64,000 nucleotides of DNA from Bacillus sp. ISL-45 (GCF_018613195.1 NZ_JAGGQQ010000012.1:1-64000), one strand, 5' to 3'; shown: positions 7,121 through 17,132, counted from the first letter of the stretch. Notes: a model not told the origin generated them from the letters alone. A program made the numbers and translations.

Positions 7121-9016
7121 ATGGATATTTTAAAAAAGATTGAGATGTATCGCCAGGGTGAAGAGAAGCTTAAATGGGAAGGGACGTTCAGGGAGTATCT
7201 TGAAATTGTTAAGGAACAGCCGTGGGTAGCTCAATCGGCACATTCGCGTGTATATAATATGATCAAGGATGCAGGAATTGAAAAAGAGAAAGGCAAGAAG
7301 CGCTATTCCTTCTTCAATTCACAGTTATTCGGCCTTGAAGAGGCGCTGGAAAGGCTTGTCGAGGAGTATTTTCATCCGGCTGCGAAAAGGCTTGATGTCA
7401 GAAAGAGGATTTTACTGTTGATGGGACCTGTAAGTGGAGGTAAATCAACACTCGTCACCATGCTGAAAAGGGGGCTTGAGGCGTATTCGCATACAGACAG
7501 GGGAGCAATATATGCAATCAAAGGCTGCCCTATGCATGAAGACCCGCTGCATATGATTCCGCATCATTTGCGCAAGGATTTTTATGATGAGTATGGCATC
7601 AGAATTGAAGGCAATCTCTCACCGCTTAATATGATGAGGCTTGAACAAGAGTATGGCGGCAGGATTGAAGATGTCATCGTAGAGCGAATCTTCTTCTCCG
7701 AGGATAAGCGGACGGGAATCGGCACATTCAGTCCATCTGATCCCAAATCCCAGGATATTGCGGATTTGACTGGCAGCATTGACTTCTCGACCATCGCGGA
7801 ATATGGATCTGAGTCCGATCCGCGAGCCTACCGTTTTGATGGGGAATTAAATAAGGCGAACCGCGGGATGATGGAGTTCCAGGAAATGCTTAAGTGTGAT
7901 GAGAAATTCCTCTGGCACTTGCTGAGCCTGACGCAGGAAGGCAATTTTAAAGCGGGAAGATTCGCATTGATTAGCGCGGATGAATTGATTGTCGCGCATA
8001 CGAATGAAACGGAATACCGTTCTTTCATTTCCAACAAGAAGAATGAAGCCTTGCATTCACGTATCATTGTGATGCCGATTCCATATAACTTAAAAGTGAC
8101 CGAAGAAGAGAAGATCTATGACAAGATGATCAGAGAAAGTGATGTAAATGATGTCCATATCGCGCCGCATACTCTGAGGGTGGCTGCGATGTTCACGATT
8201 CTTACGCGCCTTAAGGATCCAAAAAAGGGCGACATCGACCTGATCAAGAAGATGAGGCTTTATGATGGAGAAAGTGTCGAAGGGTACAACAGAGCTGATG
8301 TTGAGGAATTGAAAAAAGAGCATCAGGATGAGGGAATGAGCGGAATTGACCCTCGTTATGTCATCAACCGTATTTCTTCTACAATCATCAGGAAAGAAGT
8401 CAAAACAATTAATGCTTTAGACGTCCTGAGATCACTTAAGGAAGGTCTTGACCAGCATCCATCGATTACGGCTGAAACAAGGGAGCGCTACCTGAACTAT
8501 ATATCTCTTGCCCGGAAGGAGTATGACGATATCGCCAAGAAAGAAGTACAAAAGGCATTCGTTTACTCTTATGAAGAGTCAGCTAAAACCCTTATGGATA
8601 ATTACCTTGATAATGTTGAAGCTTATTGTAATAAGGCGAAGATGCGTGATCAGCTGACTGGTGAGGAAATCAATCCTGATGAGAAGCTGATGCGCTCTAT
8701 CGAAGAACAGATCGGCATTTCCGAAAACGCCAAGAAAGCCTTCCGCGAAGAGATTTTAATCAGGATTTCTGCCTACGCGAGAAAAGGCAAGAGGTTTGAT
8801 TACAATTCGCATGACCGCTTGCGTGAAGCAATCCAGAAAAAGCTGTTTGCTGATTTGAAGGATGTCGTCAAGATTACGACTTCAACAAAGACTCCTGATG
8901 AGACGCAGCTGAAGAAAATCAATAATGTCGTCGCAAGATTGATCGATGAGCATGGATACAACTCTACCTCAGCGAATGAATTGCTGCGGTATGTCGGAAG
9001 CCTGTTGAATAGATAG
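7121..9016 (+). CDS. prkA: PrkA serine protein kinase / AAA+ protein
   Basis: A 631-residue protein of the PrkA family, active in sporulation (forespore/mother-cell development, effect on SigK) and described as kinase or AAA+ protease. The Walker A motif GPVSGGKST lies at about residues 105-113. The N-terminal AAA-like half is followed by the PrkA C-terminal domain. GGGGAGG is 6 nt before the ATG at 7121; an upstream TTG in frame is not needed. In many bacteria prkA is linked with a YeaH/YhbH and a SpoVR gene. Here yhbH follows after one small gene and spoVR lies 53 kb away. Confidence 0.95.
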   Translation: MDILKKIEMYRQGEEKLKWEGTFREYLEIVKEQPWVAQSAHSRVYNMIKDAGIEKEKGKKRYSFFNSQLFGLEEALERLVEEYFHPAAKRLDVRKRILLLMGPVSGGKSTLVTMLKRGLEAYSHTDRGAIYAIKGCPMHEDPLHMIPHHLRKDFYDEYGIRIEGNLSPLNMMRLEQEYGGRIEDVIVERIFFSEDKRTGIGTFSPSDPKSQDIADLTGSIDFSTIAEYGSESDPRAYRFDGELNKANRGMMEFQEMLKCDEKFLWHLLSLTQEGNFKAGRFALISADELIVAHTNETEYRSFISNKKNEALHSRIIVMPIPYNLKVTEEEKIYDKMIRESDVNDVHIAPHTLRVAAMFTILTRLKDPKKGDIDLIKKMRLYDGESVEGYNRADVEELKKEHQDEGMSGIDPRYVINRISSTIIRKEVKTINALDVLRSLKEGLDQHPSITAETRERYLNYISLARKEYDDIAKKEVQKAFVYSYEESAKTLMDNYLDNVEAYCNKAKMRDQLTGEEINPDEKLMRSIEEQIGISENAKKAFREEILIRISAYARKGKRFDYNSHDRLREAIQKKLFADLKDVVKITTSTKTPDETQLKKINNVVARLIDEHGYNSTSANELLRYVGSLLNR

Positions 9017-9022
9017 ATTGTG

Positions 9023-9049
9023 AGGGCCTGCAGATTGCGGGTCCTTTTA
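9023..9049 (+). terminator. prkA terminator
   Basis: A ten-pair stem AGGGCCTGCA/TGCGGGTCCT (with G:T pairs) around GAT, then TTTT. Confidence 0.75.
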
Positions 9050-9098
9050 GTTTATAAAATCCTGATAGCGGGAATAGTACAGGCAAGAGGTGATCAAC

Positions 9099-9281
9099 AT
9101 GAGTAAAAAAGAATTGCCAAAAGACTATGTCCCTAAAAATAGTTCCATGGCTCGAAATGAGGAAGAAATCGAAAATCTTGGAAAGCAAATGGAACACCGC
9201 CGTACAGGCGAAGTATTGAAAGAAGAGTATGATAAAGTACCGGATCCAATCCAATTTGATAAAGAGAATGAAAAGGAATAA
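9099..9281 (+). CDS. small acidic hypothetical protein between prkA and yhbH
   Basis: A 60-residue, highly charged, glutamate/lysine-rich soluble protein starting MSKKELPKDYVPKNSS. There is no membrane segment or cysteine. AGAGGTG lies 7 nt before the ATG at 9099, and it has its own terminator. Composition (small, polar, hydrophilic) resembles minor spore-associated proteins, and its place between two sporulation genes supports a sporulation link. I do not recognise the family, so this remains inference. Confidence 0.7.
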   Translation: MSKKELPKDYVPKNSSMARNEEEIENLGKQMEHRRTGEVLKEEYDKVPDPIQFDKENEKE

Positions 9282-9313
9282 CCTTTGCTGACCATGCAGA
9301 GGTTATTTTTTTG
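9277..9313 (+). terminator. terminator after the small acidic protein
   Basis: AATAACCT and AGGTTATT with an inner CTG/CAG pairing, followed by a run of T. Confidence 0.8.
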
Positions 9314-9580
9314 TGCACTTCTTTTAAGGGTTATATCCCTTATGGCAATGCGTGATTCGGCATCTTAAATCCTGAAGTTAAGCCGTTGCTTCTTTAAAAT
9401 GGGCTTGTCCACCCGTAGGAGAAAAGGTTAATTGTCAAAATTATTTGTAAATTATTTTGTCTTCTTGCATAAGATAGAGTAATTACAATTCTCATAAGGG
9501 AAAAGTCCATCGGGATATTGTATGAAGGTATGCTGAATTGTGTTACTGTCAAAATGAAAATTTCAAAGGAGGGGTTGAAA

Positions 9581-10750
9581 ATGACCGATGAAAGCAGTCA
9601 CCAGTTTGTGATTTCCCAGGAAGATTGGTCCCTCCACCGCAAAGGACATGATGACCAACAGCGCCATCAGGAAAAGGTGCAGGAAGCAATTAAGAGCAAT
9701 TTGCCTGATTTGATTACTGAAGAGAATATTATCATGTCCAACGGCAGGGATGTCGTAAAGATTCCTATAAGGTCACTGGATGAGTACAAAATCCGTTATA
9801 ACTATGATAAAAATAAGCATGTCGGCCAGGGGGATGGAGACAGTAAAGTAGGTGATGTCGTCGCGCGTGATGGCTCCGGGCAGCAGCAAGGTCCGGGGAA
9901 AGGGCAAGGCGCAGGAGACCAGGCCGGTGAAGACTATTACGAAGCAGAAGTATCAATGATGGAAATAGAAGAAGCGTTATTTAAAGAGCTGGAGCTTCCG
10001 AACCTCAAAAAGAAGGAAGAACAGGAGCATCTTGTTGAAAATATTGAATTCAACGATATCAGGAAGACTGGATTGATGGGTAACATTGACAAAAAGCGGA
10101 CCATGATGTCAGCTTACAAACGGAATGCCATGACAGGCAAACCATCCTTCCACCCAATCTACAAGGAAGATCTTAAATTCAAGACGTGGAATGAGGTCAT
10201 GAAGCCCGATTCAAAGGCTGTTGTTCTTGCCATGATGGATACGAGCGGCAGTATGGGACTGTGGGAAAAATATATGGCGAGGAGCTTCTTCTTCTGGATG
10301 ACGCGCTTCCTTCGCTCCAAGTATGAAACAGTCGAAATCGAATTTATTGCTCATCATACAGAAGCAAAGGTAGTCTCCGAGGAAGATTTTTTCTCAAAAG
10401 GAGAAAGCGGAGGTACCATTTGTTCATCCGCTTACCGGAAAGCACTGGAACTTATTGATCTGAAATACAATCCAAGCAAGTTTAACATCTACCCATTCCA
10501 TTTTTCAGATGGTGATAACCTGACCTCCGACAATGCCCGCTGTGTAAAATTAGTAGAAGAGCTGATGAAGGTCTCCAATATGTTTGGTTATGGAGAAGTC
10601 AATCAGTATAATCGCCACTCGACCCTAATGTCCGCGTATAAAAACATTAAAGACGATAACTTCCGTTACTATATCCTCAAGCAGAAAGCTGATGTATTCC
10701 ATGCGATGAAAAGTTTTTTCAAACAGGAAGAAAACAAGATGTATGCTTAA
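9581..10750 (+). CDS. yhbH: sporulation protein YhbH (DUF444, VWA-like)
   Basis: A 389-residue YhbH/YeaH-family protein. A VWA-like fold is shown by the MIDAS-like MMDTSGSMG (about residues 222-230). A glycine/glutamine-rich flexible stretch around residues 85-125 is typical of the family. AAGGAGGGG precedes the ATG by 7 nt. In B. subtilis yhbH is SigE-controlled and needed for efficient sporulation; CATAAGATA at about 9468-9476 could be a mother-cell -10. It works genetically with PrkA and SpoVR. Exact biochemistry is unknown. Confidence 0.93.
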   Translation: MTDESSHQFVISQEDWSLHRKGHDDQQRHQEKVQEAIKSNLPDLITEENIIMSNGRDVVKIPIRSLDEYKIRYNYDKNKHVGQGDGDSKVGDVVARDGSGQQQGPGKGQGAGDQAGEDYYEAEVSMMEIEEALFKELELPNLKKKEEQEHLVENIEFNDIRKTGLMGNIDKKRTMMSAYKRNAMTGKPSFHPIYKEDLKFKTWNEVMKPDSKAVVLAMMDTSGSMGLWEKYMARSFFFWMTRFLRSKYETVEIEFIAHHTEAKVVSEEDFFSKGESGGTICSSAYRKALELIDLKYNPSKFNIYPFHFSDGDNLTSDNARCVKLVEELMKVSNMFGYGEVNQYNRHSTLMSAYKNIKDDNFRYYILKQKADVFHAMKSFFKQEENKMYA

Positions 10751-10757
10751 TAAAAAG

Positions 10758-10787
10758 TCGGCAGGATAGAGCTCCTGCCGATTTTTC
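10758..10787 (+). terminator. yhbH terminator
   Basis: TCGGCAGGA and TCCTGCCGA form the stem, followed by TTTTT. Confidence 0.88.
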
Positions 10788-10837
10788 TATTTTTTCATCG
10801 TCTCACGCTGGATAGAAACTCCTATATTAACAATCTA

Positions 10838-11638
10838 TTATTTTTCAATTCCGATCGCCTGGCTGCCCATCTGGACCCAGGCATTCTCGAATGGTGTCCG
10901 TGGGACGGCCTTATAACCCTCGCTGGCAAGGGGGTCGTTTATGTAAATGTACTCCTCGTCATAGCCGACAATCAAAACACTGTGTTCTTTGTAAGTAATC
11001 TTCACATTTCCGGTATTTGTCTCCCAAACAGTAAATTCCGATTCGGGAAGCGGCGCAAAGCTTGAATTCGTAATGACCCACACTGGCGATCCAGTGTCAA
11101 TCAGTTCATAAACTGAATTTACGGATTGGCCAGTAATGTCCTTGACTTTTCCAGGCAGGTAATTCTCTGCAAGTTTTGCTACAGGACGGTGGTAAACGCC
11201 ATATCCCGACTTGCTGAAGGTATAGATATCGCCTACGAAGCCATCATAAGGATTGCTGCGAACATAACTTGTGTCGCGGAAAGGTATTTTATGTATCTGT
11301 TCAGCCAGGTTCATTTTATCGGCTGCGATTCCTTCATACTGCAAAAGCATCGTTAAGCTGGTTACTTCACAGCCTCGTTGTAATTCGGGGAGCTGACTGA
11401 TGTGCGGAACCCCTTCAATCATTTCTTTCTCCTCTGTACTGAAGAAATCCCCAAAAATTTTTTTATCTTCAATGGTCTTTGTTATGGAATGAGCTTCAGT
11501 TCGGGTGATTTTTGGTGCAACTGCAGCTTGTGTTTCTGCCGTTGGATTTTTAATCGATCGTAAATTTTCCGCTCCCAGGTAGGTCGCCAGGAAAATGCCT
11601 CCAATGGATAGTGTTCTAATAAGCAACTTTTTATTCAA
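10838..11638 (-). CDS. exported C39-like cysteine peptidase domain protein
   Basis: A 266-residue protein with an N-terminal signal/anchor (residues about 5-22) and a C39_2-type papain-like domain. The pattern PELQRGCEVTSLTMLLQYEG contains the candidate catalytic Cys, and HSVLIVGYDEEYIYINDP the His and Asp. Such proteins act on peptides outside the membrane or in the wall. I prefer the TTG at 11638 because GGAGA lies about 8 nt upstream and the next residues are a clean signal sequence; an ATG frame extends 25 residues further without a site. Stands alone, transcribed against yhbH. Confidence 0.82.
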   Translation of the reverse strand: MNKKLLIRTLSIGGIFLATYLGAENLRSIKNPTAETQAAVAPKITRTEAHSITKTIEDKKIFGDFFSTEEKEMIEGVPHISQLPELQRGCEVTSLTMLLQYEGIAADKMNLAEQIHKIPFRDTSYVRSNPYDGFVGDIYTFSKSGYGVYHRPVAKLAENYLPGKVKDITGQSVNSVYELIDTGSPVWVITNSSFAPLPESEFTVWETNTGNVKITYKEHSVLIVGYDEEYIYINDPLASEGYKAVPRTPFENAWVQMGSQAIGIEK

Positions 11639-11983
11639 AATATCGTCTCCTAACATTTCTCCTTCAGGCTGGGCATCTCTTACAATTTTAACCAAAGTTC
11701 GACAATGATTCAATAGACTAATAGAATAATATTGGAAATCGACTGGTAATAAGGTAACGATTATGCAGTGTTGATATTACAGTCGAAAAACTTGAGTCTT
11801 TGGGAAGAATATTGAGGAATTTAGTAGTTGAACATGAAAGTGAGTTCCAGTAAAAAAAGGATTTTAGACATTCATTTTTTTTGACAAATTCGGTAATACT
11901 ATCTCTGTTATGAGTACAATCTTTTAAAAAAACACTAATTTGTGTTAGGGTATTAAGGTGCAAAGTTTAACGAAGGGAGTTTT
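11639..11983. other. intergenic region, divergent promoters presumed
   Basis: The 345 nt between two divergent genes are AT-rich. TTGACA occurs at about 11881 but I find no well-spaced -10. No RNA structure, repeat or small gene with a ribosome site is recognised. Confidence 0.4.
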
Positions 11984-13501
11984 TTGATGAAAAAGGATTC
12001 ATCTGTTTTTTTCATATCGACAGGAATTTTGTTACTAATGGTTCTTTTCGGTGTGTTTGTTCCAGATAAACTTGAATCAGTTACAGCCAATATCCAGGGA
12101 TTCATTACTGATTCTTTTGGCTGGTATTATTTAATTCTTGTATCTGCAATTGTAATTGTTTGTCTGTATTTCTTGATCAGTCCTCTGGGAAAGATCAGGC
12201 TTGGCCGGCAGGATGACCGTCCAGAGTTTACTACCCTGACTTGGTATGCGATGCTTTTTAGCGCCGGTATGGGGATTGGGCTGGTATTCTGGGGCACTGC
12301 TGAACCAATAAGCCATTATATGGTCTCAACACCAACCGGAGTGGAGGCTGGATCTGACCAGGCTATCCGTGATTCAATGAGGTTCACGTTTTTCCACTGG
12401 GGTATCCATGCCTGGGCCATTTATGGAATTGTTGCATTAGTTCTTGCTTATTTCAATTTCCGGCATGGAAAGCCAGGGTTGATTAGTGCTACTCTCAGCC
12501 CGATTTTAGGCGACAAGACGAATGGAGCAGCAGGAAAAGTAATTGACGTGATTTCGGTTGTCGCGACTGTAGTCGGTGTGGCAACAACTTTGGGATTTGG
12601 AGCTGTACAAATTAACGGTGGGCTTTCTTACCTATTTGGAATACCTACTGGTTTCGTAACTCAATTGTTTATTGTTCTGATCGTAACAGTATTGTTCATG
12701 ATCTCTGCCTGGACAGGACTTGGAAAAGGTATCAAGATTTTAAGTAATGTAAACATGATACTTGCTGCGGTATTGCTCGCGGCTATGCTGTTTTTGGGAC
12801 CTACCCAATTTATCCTGAACCTTTTTACCAACACAATTGGTACATACCTTCAAAGTTTGCCGGCAATGAGTTTCAGGATTGCTCCTTTAAATGAAGAAGT
12901 CCGTTCGTGGATCAACGGCTGGACCATTTTCTATTGGGCATGGTGGATTGCCTGGGCACCATTTGTAGGGATTTTTATAGCTCGAGTTTCTAAAGGCCGT
13001 ACGATCAGAGAGTTTGTATTTGGTGTACTGCTAGTACCTTCTTTAATTGGCTTCCTATGGTTTTCTGCTTTTGGAGGTTCAGCAATCATGCTTGAGCACG
13101 AAGGGGTTGCGAATATTTCTGAACTCGCGACCGAAGAAGCGCTCTTTGGCGTGTTTGCCAATTATCCATTAAGTTCATTATTGTCCATCCTGGCAATGAT
13201 TCTTATCGGTACATTCTTTATCACTTCAGCAGACTCTGGCACATTTGTTTTAGGGATGATGACCACCAATGGATCGCTGACACCAGGAAACAGGATTAAA
13301 TTCACATGGGGAATCATGTTGGCGGCAATTTCTTTAGTATTGCTGTACTCTGGCGGGCTGCAGGCATTGCAAAATACAATGATCGTAGCCGCATTGCCAT
13401 TCTCCATCATTATGGCATTAATGGGATTAAGTCTAATTAAAGCCTTGAATCAAGAAGCGAAAGAACTGGGAATTGGAAAAATTCCTAAACGCAAGCTTTA
13501 A
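11984..13501 (+). CDS. BCCT-family betaine/choline/carnitine transporter
   Basis: A 505-residue, 12-segment secondary transporter of the BCCT family, which imports glycine betaine or related compatible solutes with sodium ions (OpuD/BetL-like). Diagnostic stretches are GMGIGLVFWGTAEPISHY (about residues 94-111), FFHWGIHAWAIYGI (about 135-148) and the tryptophan-rich WTIFYWAWWIAWAPFVG (about 312-328). GAAGGGAG precedes the ATG. It has its own terminator. Specificity among betaine, choline and carnitine cannot be read from sequence. Confidence 0.93.
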   Translation: MMKKDSSVFFISTGILLLMVLFGVFVPDKLESVTANIQGFITDSFGWYYLILVSAIVIVCLYFLISPLGKIRLGRQDDRPEFTTLTWYAMLFSAGMGIGLVFWGTAEPISHYMVSTPTGVEAGSDQAIRDSMRFTFFHWGIHAWAIYGIVALVLAYFNFRHGKPGLISATLSPILGDKTNGAAGKVIDVISVVATVVGVATTLGFGAVQINGGLSYLFGIPTGFVTQLFIVLIVTVLFMISAWTGLGKGIKILSNVNMILAAVLLAAMLFLGPTQFILNLFTNTIGTYLQSLPAMSFRIAPLNEEVRSWINGWTIFYWAWWIAWAPFVGIFIARVSKGRTIREFVFGVLLVPSLIGFLWFSAFGGSAIMLEHEGVANISELATEEALFGVFANYPLSSLLSILAMILIGTFFITSADSGTFVLGMMTTNGSLTPGNRIKFTWGIMLAAISLVLLYSGGLQALQNTMIVAALPFSIIMALMGLSLIKALNQEAKELGIGKIPKRKL

Positions 13502-13512
13502 TAATTATGTGG

Positions 13513-13544
13513 GGGGTCATTCCAATATGGGATGGCTCCTTTTT
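13513..13544 (+). terminator. BCCT transporter terminator
   Basis: An 11-pair stem between GGGGTCATTCC and GGGATGGCTCC with a five-base loop, then TTTTT. Confidence 0.82.
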
Positions 13545-13629
13545 AAATTTATTCTTTACATAATGGGGGAGGCAGATTATACTTTATGTTAGTAATTACT
13601 TACAATCATTATTTCAGGGAGGAAGGAAT

Positions 13630-15129
13630 ATGCTGAATATACTTGGTTCATTGATGTCAAAACACCCAGTTAAAATAATGTTATTAACGATAATGTCTGC
13701 TGTGCTTTTAGCTGCAGGGGCAAGTAATGTTCAAATGGCTACTGGGAATGAGACACTGGTAAGCACTGAATCAGTGGTTTATAAAAGTAACCAACAGCTT
13801 GAGGAAGAGTTCGGAGGAGAATCCATCATCATCGTATATGAAGCAACAGATGATCATAACGTGCTTACTGTCGAAAGGCTGGAGCATTTGAAAAGGCTTG
13901 AGACGCTCCTTAATACACATGAAGAAGTTTATAGTGTCATGAGTCCTGTTGTATTGGTGGAAGAAATGTCGTCCAAGCAAGCTATTAAATATAAAGAGGG
14001 TATAGCGGGAATATCAGATGGACTGAATGAAATGGGAGGGAAATTAGTAGAGGTTGGGGAACAGATGCAAGCCAATACTTCCGGAGATAGTCAGCTGCCA
14101 AATATTGAAGGGCAAATGGCGGAACTTAGTCAGGGAGTAAGCAAAATGATTGATGGCCAGAAGAAGCTAAAGGAAGGAACAACCAACCTCGTTGATGGTT
14201 ATTCCCAGTTTGGAACTTATACAAAGGAAGCTGGATTGAAACTAGGAGCATTAGCCTCAAAATACGATACAAACGATCCCCATGAGAAACAGCAGGCAGA
14301 ACAGATAAATGAAATGAGCACCCAGCTGATCCAGCTTTCTGAAAAAATGCTGCAGGGAGCCGAGAAATCAGCAGTTTTGCCGAATGTTTCAGATCAGGCA
14401 ATCAAGGGGCTAAAAGGGATGGAAAGTGGATTATTAAAAAAGCAAGGACAGTTAGAAAGCTTGCAAAAAGAAAAGACAGAGCAATCTGAGGAATTGGGGG
14501 AGCTCAGCAAAGGTCTGATTGAAATGGGCACAAACCTGGTTGAAATCAGCGGGAATTTAACCAGTATGAATGATTACTCTGATACATTGCATCCTGGATT
14601 GCCAGGTAAGCAGGAAACACTTGAATACATGATTTATGATGATCAAGGCAAAAGGCGAGATATTTTTAATGAAGTCGTCATAGATGACCATACTATGATC
14701 ATGATCGTGAAATTTAATGGACATGTTTCCGACGATGCAAAAAGTGAAGTCTCAAAAACGGTAAAATCATATCTAAATGAAAATAAAATAGAATCAACAG
14801 CCACTATGGTTTCGGGCAAACCAGTTTTGGATGATGCAATCCGCTCATCGATGAAGGAAAGTATGCAGAAAATGATGATGCTATCTATTTTGTTCATGGT
14901 CATCATCTTATTTTTCACCTTTAATGTAAGTTGGCGCTTACTTCCCTTAGGCATCATTTTAATAGCAGTCATTGGTACGGTAGGCTTGATGGGGTGGATT
15001 CAGATTCCAATTACAATGGTCTCTATGGCTGTGTTCCCGATTCTCATAGGTCTTGGCATTGATTATGCGATTCAGTTCCAAAACAGGTATTCAGAGGAAA
15101 TGGCAGAAGGGGAGAATGACCATGAATAA
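13630..15129 (+). CDS. RND/MMPL exporter, N-terminal part (frame broken)
   Basis: The first 499 residues of a YdfJ/HAE-3-type RND transporter. It has one segment near residues 15-33, a long extracytoplasmic region rich in coiled coil (about 35-400), and three segments ending in the conserved VFPILIGLGIDYAIQF (about 468-483). A full transporter continues directly into two more segments, but this frame ends at 15129. The next frame (+1) continues the protein from 15116/15122. AGGAAGGAAT precedes the ATG. The protein is thus split between transmembrane segments 4 and 5. It may be a frameshift mutation, a sequencing error, or two translationally coupled halves. Confidence 0.85.
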   Translation: MLNILGSLMSKHPVKIMLLTIMSAVLLAAGASNVQMATGNETLVSTESVVYKSNQQLEEEFGGESIIIVYEATDDHNVLTVERLEHLKRLETLLNTHEEVYSVMSPVVLVEEMSSKQAIKYKEGIAGISDGLNEMGGKLVEVGEQMQANTSGDSQLPNIEGQMAELSQGVSKMIDGQKKLKEGTTNLVDGYSQFGTYTKEAGLKLGALASKYDTNDPHEKQQAEQINEMSTQLIQLSEKMLQGAEKSAVLPNVSDQAIKGLKGMESGLLKKQGQLESLQKEKTEQSEELGELSKGLIEMGTNLVEISGNLTSMNDYSDTLHPGLPGKQETLEYMIYDDQGKRRDIFNEVVIDDHTMIMIVKFNGHVSDDAKSEVSKTVKSYLNENKIESTATMVSGKPVLDDAIRSSMKESMQKMMMLSILFMVIILFFTFNVSWRLLPLGIILIAVIGTVGLMGWIQIPITMVSMAVFPILIGLGIDYAIQFQNRYSEEMAEGENDHE

Positions 15130-16519
15130 CCAACCAAAGAAGGCCCTACATCAAACATTAATGAAAATGGTGCCTGCAGTTTTGACAGCCTTAATTGCTA
15201 CAGGGCTAGGCTTTATTGCTTTATACACATCTCCTGTACCAATGATCCAGGACTTTGGCAAGATGCTGACAGTAGGAATGATCATCAGTTTTATAGCAGG
15301 AGTTTTTATATTGATTCCGATTTTATTCTCTAGAGATCATTCCTTCAAAAAAGAAAGGAATAAAAAGAAACAAGTAAAATTAAAAAATACGAAGGGAGAC
15401 AGGCTCTTTAATGGGTTTACAAATAAACTGATTTCACTGAAGTGGTTCATTGTTTTAATTGCCTTCATAACAGCTGGTTTTGGTATTTGGGCTGATTTGC
15501 AAGCTGGGGTCGAAACGGATGTTGAAAAGTTCATGCCGCAGGATACACAGGAGTTAAAGGATATTCATAAGTTAAGAGAGATTCTCGGCAGTACCGATCA
15601 AATTTCGGTTGTTTATGAAGCTGACGATGTGTCATCCGCTGAGATATTGGAGTGGGTAGATGGGATCACCGGAACAGTTAAAAGTGAATTTCCAGAAACC
15701 GTTATTGATACACGTTCAGTCACAACTGCACTTCGACAGATGAATGAAGGGAAATTTCCTGGGAATCAAGAGATAGAGAAATATTTGGCTGAGATGCCAG
15801 AAGCCCAGAAAAAGCTGTTAATTAATGAAGAGAGAACAAAAGGTGTCATCACCCTGAGTATAGAGCACCTAGAGGCAGAGGAGCTTAAGGGGTTCATTGA
15901 TGACTTAAACGATTATTTTAAGGCGGAAGAATCAAAAGGAGTTGATACAACGGTTACCGGAAAAGCAGTGCTGGATGTTGAGATGGTTTCCGCATTGACT
16001 ACTGGCAGGTATAAAATGACATTGCTCGGGATGGGGCTTGTATTCTTTGGCTTGCTGTTAGTATACCGCCATCCTGTCAAAGCATTTATACCATTGCTGC
16101 CAATCGCCCTGATAGTCGGATGGTCAGGCGGAGCCATGTATTTACTTGATATCAAATATACCCCGTTGACTGCCACACTGGGAGCATTGATCATCGGAAT
16201 TGGCACAGAGTTCACCATCCTGATCATGGAGCGTTTTTATGAAGAACGGAAAAAAGGCAGAAACAGCATGGAAGCCATCATGGTCACGAATCGGAAAACA
16301 GGGAAGGCCATCCTCGCATCTGCCTTTACCACAATCGGCGGGTTCAGCGCGCTGCTGATTTCCGATTTTGTCATCTTGAGCAACTTCGGCATGATGACAT
16401 TAATAAATATATCCCTGGCACTGTTCAGTACAATTGTAGTTATGCCTGCCATCTTGATTATTCTAGATCGTTTTGTGAAAATAAGACATGTAGGGGAGAA
16501 TGAATTACCAGAAAACTAG
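15122..16519 (+). CDS. RND/MMPL exporter, C-terminal part
   Basis: Continues the transporter in the +1 frame over 465 residues. MVPAVLTALIATGLGFIAL (segment 5) and FGKMLTVGMIISFIAGVFIL (segment 6) come first. A second extracytoplasmic loop follows, then six more segments including ALIIGIGTEFTILIMERF, the counterpart of GLGIDYAIQF in the first half. AAGGGGAG at 15107-15114 sits 7 nt before the ATG at 15122, so re-initiation is possible. The overlap with the upstream frame is 8 nt. It is followed 10 nt later by a TetR gene, presumably its regulator. Confidence 0.85.
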   Translation: MNNQPKKALHQTLMKMVPAVLTALIATGLGFIALYTSPVPMIQDFGKMLTVGMIISFIAGVFILIPILFSRDHSFKKERNKKKQVKLKNTKGDRLFNGFTNKLISLKWFIVLIAFITAGFGIWADLQAGVETDVEKFMPQDTQELKDIHKLREILGSTDQISVVYEADDVSSAEILEWVDGITGTVKSEFPETVIDTRSVTTALRQMNEGKFPGNQEIEKYLAEMPEAQKKLLINEERTKGVITLSIEHLEAEELKGFIDDLNDYFKAEESKGVDTTVTGKAVLDVEMVSALTTGRYKMTLLGMGLVFFGLLLVYRHPVKAFIPLLPIALIVGWSGGAMYLLDIKYTPLTATLGALIIGIGTEFTILIMERFYEERKKGRNSMEAIMVTNRKTGKAILASAFTTIGGFSALLISDFVILSNFGMMTLINISLALFSTIVVMPAILIILDRFVKIRHVGENELPEN

Positions 16520-16529
16520 GGGTGGCAGT

Positions 16530-17093
16530 ATGAGGGACAAAACGGAACAAATCTTGAATGCAGCAATGAAGGTTTTTGTGAAAAAAGGACTGCAGGCTAC
16601 AACACAAGAGATTGCAAAGGAAGCAGAAGTGGCTGAAGTAACATTGTTCCGGAAATTCACCAATAAGCAAAACCTGTTTGTAACAGTCATCAAGAATATT
16701 CTGGAAAGACAATTTGATTCGCATATTAACAGAATGGCACAAACTGAGGATACTGAAGCTTTTTTGATAAAAATTATTGAAAATAGATTAGGTACTTTGT
16801 CCAGAAATGCACCTCTGGTCAAAATGCTTATATCAGAAAGCTTGATGGGGAATTTGGATGAAGAAGTCGATTTGCCTAATATGATTTTTTCGAGTCTTGA
16901 GAAGGGTCTGGCACTGCATTTCGAGAATAAGGGCCAAGTAGTTGATGCAGGTCTTGTTGCAAGGCACCTTGGGGGAATTTTCGTCAGCCAGGTTGTCTTC
17001 AAGAATGATCGTCCTTTTCATTTATTAAACGAAGAAGAAAAGATTTCACTGGCTAGGAAATACGCTCAATCAGTGATAGCAATTATTAAATAA
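16530..17093 (+). CDS. TetR/AcrR-family regulator of the RND exporter
   Basis: A 187-residue repressor with an N-terminal helix-turn-helix (TTQEIAKEAEVAEVTLFRKF, about residues 25-44) and a variable ligand-binding C-terminal part. AGGGGTGG lies 5-6 nt before the ATG at 16530. It starts 10 nt after the exporter's second half and probably shares its transcript, so autoregulation with the exporter is likely. Ligand unknown. Confidence 0.9.
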   Translation: MRDKTEQILNAAMKVFVKKGLQATTQEIAKEAEVAEVTLFRKFTNKQNLFVTVIKNILERQFDSHINRMAQTEDTEAFLIKIIENRLGTLSRNAPLVKMLISESLMGNLDEEVDLPNMIFSSLEKGLALHFENKGQVVDAGLVARHLGGIFVSQVVFKNDRPFHLLNEEEKISLARKYAQSVIAIIK

Positions 17094-17102
17094 TCTTTCT
17101 GG

Positions 17103-17132
17103 AAGGGATTGGGTTAGCGCCAATCCTTTTCC
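17103..17132 (+). terminator. terminator of the RND-tetR operon
   Basis: AAGGGATTGG and CCAATCCTTT pair around GTTAGCG, then a pyrimidine-rich T-run. Confidence 0.78.
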
